From Candidatus Melainabacteria bacterium (GTDB lineage Bacteria; Cyanobacteriota; Vampirovibrionia; Obscuribacterales; Obscuribacteraceae), in contig PLZS01000079.1 in assembly GCA_003153555.1 (NCBI GenBank), positions 1-50,180 of the forward strand: DNA of 50,180 nucleotides, in the 5' to 3' direction. The translations under genes and the position numbers were made by a program. Positions 49,214-50,180 of the stretch are shown one piece after another. The notes beneath the pieces are model-generated. The model saw nothing but the letters and a program-made list of their open reading frames with translations, made no database searches and had not been told where the DNA came from. Each line of letters opens with the position of its first letter. Within the stretch, counting starts at the first letter, position 1.

Positions 49214-50180
49214 GAAAGAGGCACTACTACGACCGGATCACTTTCGCTGGCCAACAAACAAGTTGGACCGGCTAGATTCTCGCGCGAAAATTTTTATCCG
49301 CAATCGGCATCAGAAGCGATTGCTCAGTTTCTATCGCTATTTCATCGCTACGCATATATCTACAAACAATATGGTGACTCTGGATGGACTTCAGCAAATG
49401 AGCAATGGAAACTGCAAGATTCTGAAATCCTGAAAGCTATTGCATGTGTTCATCCAAGAGCTTTTATCGGAGCGCGAGCCGGCAAAGCGAGTAAATATGC
49501 AGTGCTAGATATCGATGCCGACAGCAAATACCACAACAAGGAAGGTCTTCTTCGGATAGCGGACCTGCTCGAAAAAGCCGGTATCACAGAAACCAATTTA
49601 TACCGCTCATCCGAGTCGGGTGGTTGGCACCTGTATATATTCTTTGACGCACCAATAAGCTCTCGTGATTTGCGAGATCAACTTATTCAGTTATTCAGCC
49701 TGCACGACTTTGAAATAGGTAAAGGCACACTTGAGATTTTCCCGCACCTGGGCAATCGATCACTGGGCCAGGGATTGCGACTGCCATTGCAGCCCGGTTG
49801 GGCGTGGCTAAACGCAGACACGCTGACTGTACGAGATGAACGATGGGAGATGAGCCCACAAGAAGCTCTTTTTACGTTCATGCGCGATATCGAATCGACA
49901 TCTAATACTGCGCATCAATTTCATCAACTCAAAGCATACGTAGCGAAAGTAGCTGCCACCAGGCAAACAATCGTTGCCAGAACAGCAAATAGTACGCGAC
50001 TGGCAGAAGTAATTCCTATACGTAATTACGTAAGAACTGATGAATCAGATAGCGCCATAAGCGCCGTGAAATCAGCTTTTCAGAAGATGCCTCCTGGCAT
50101 TCTTGCTAACACTTGGGTCAAAGGCCGTCATTACTACAGCTTTGGTTTGAGCGGACGGTCACAACGAGCAGATGCAGTTC
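49214..50180 (+). CDS. Archaeo-eukaryotic-type primase/replicase, partial
   Basis: Open from 49214 (after TAA 49211) to the window end, over 320 residues. Catalytic blocks are intact: YAVLDIDADS (D-x-D), SSESGGWHLYIFF (sxH) and GTLEIFPHLGN, followed by GLRLPLQPGWAWLN, as in AEP primases of plasmids and TOTE-type systems. No ATG, GTG or TTG occurs in frame before GTG 49502, so the start is a rare codon (CTG 49247, with AAGAGG upstream) or lies across a frameshift. It and the degenerate paralogue upstream probably make up the replication module. Confidence 0.7.
50016..50032. repeat. Second CTATACGTAATTRCGTA site
   Basis: CTATACGTAATTACGTA, including the 14-base palindrome TACGTAATTACGTA, inside the primase-like gene; one base from the copy at 48844-48860. 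Confidence 0.5.

Overview
This is a gene-sparse, moderately AT-rich bacterial window that looks like a plasmid, megaplasmid or large integrative region rather than core chromosome. Plasmid-type signals are a KfrA-like protein (8.9 kb), an iteron-like array at 47.2-47.5 kb, two tandem primase/replicase-like genes at the right end, coiled-coil DNA-binding proteins and toxin-antitoxin operons. A frameshifted cyanobacterial-type RRM protein and small HEAT-like repeat proteins, one with a GspE-N/MshEN-like tail, would fit a non-photosynthetic Cyanobacteriota relative (Melainabacteria/Obscuribacterales-like). That placement is a low-confidence inference.

Region by region. 0-5 kb: two divergent gene pairs whose promoters share an operator-like motif, an ArsR-type regulator, a detached PUFA-synthase-type acyl carrier protein and a broken receiver-like gene. 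5-10.5 kb: two TetR regulators' worth of operator palindromes begin here, with an IS110 5'-end remnant, a TetR gene, a membrane protein, decayed genes (SDR oxidoreductase, MmyB-type regulator, nuclease), a tniQ remnant with a Tn402-like end, and KfrA. 11-14.6 kb: a minus-strand metal/redox operon (small protein, Fur-like regulator with a duplicated winged helix, broken ZIP-like gene, diheme peroxidase, secreted protein). 15-18.8 kb: repeats and a second Tn402-like end, a truncated tyrosine recombinase, pRiA4b ORF-3-like and DUF2786 genes, and a secreted thioredoxin-like gene with one in-frame UGA followed by a SECIS-like hairpin. 19-23 kb: small genes, a TetR/BetI regulator and a complete IS110. 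23-40 kb: defence-like cargo (HEPN-like genes, a GC-rich PHP-ATPase of TrlF type, an RHH regulator plus DUF4365 pair, an HNH protein, an AlbA_2 protein, a GhoS-like protein, XRE-ImmA, a tyrosine recombinase). 40.2-43.6 kb: an IS21-family element inside a HEPN-like gene. 44-50 kb: a YegP-like gene, a three-gene HigBA-type operon, an HTH antitoxin plus coiled-coil protein, the iteron-like array and the tandem primase-like genes.

The strongest leads are the UGA/SECIS-like thioredoxin gene, the dead-plus-intact primase pair, the RHH and AlbA_2 proteins that share a C-terminal domain beside a DUF4365 protein, the paired operators in two divergent promoters, and the exactly reconstructable IS21 insertion. 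At least nine genes carry frameshifts, nonsense codons or truncations, so every recoding idea must be weighed against simple decay.
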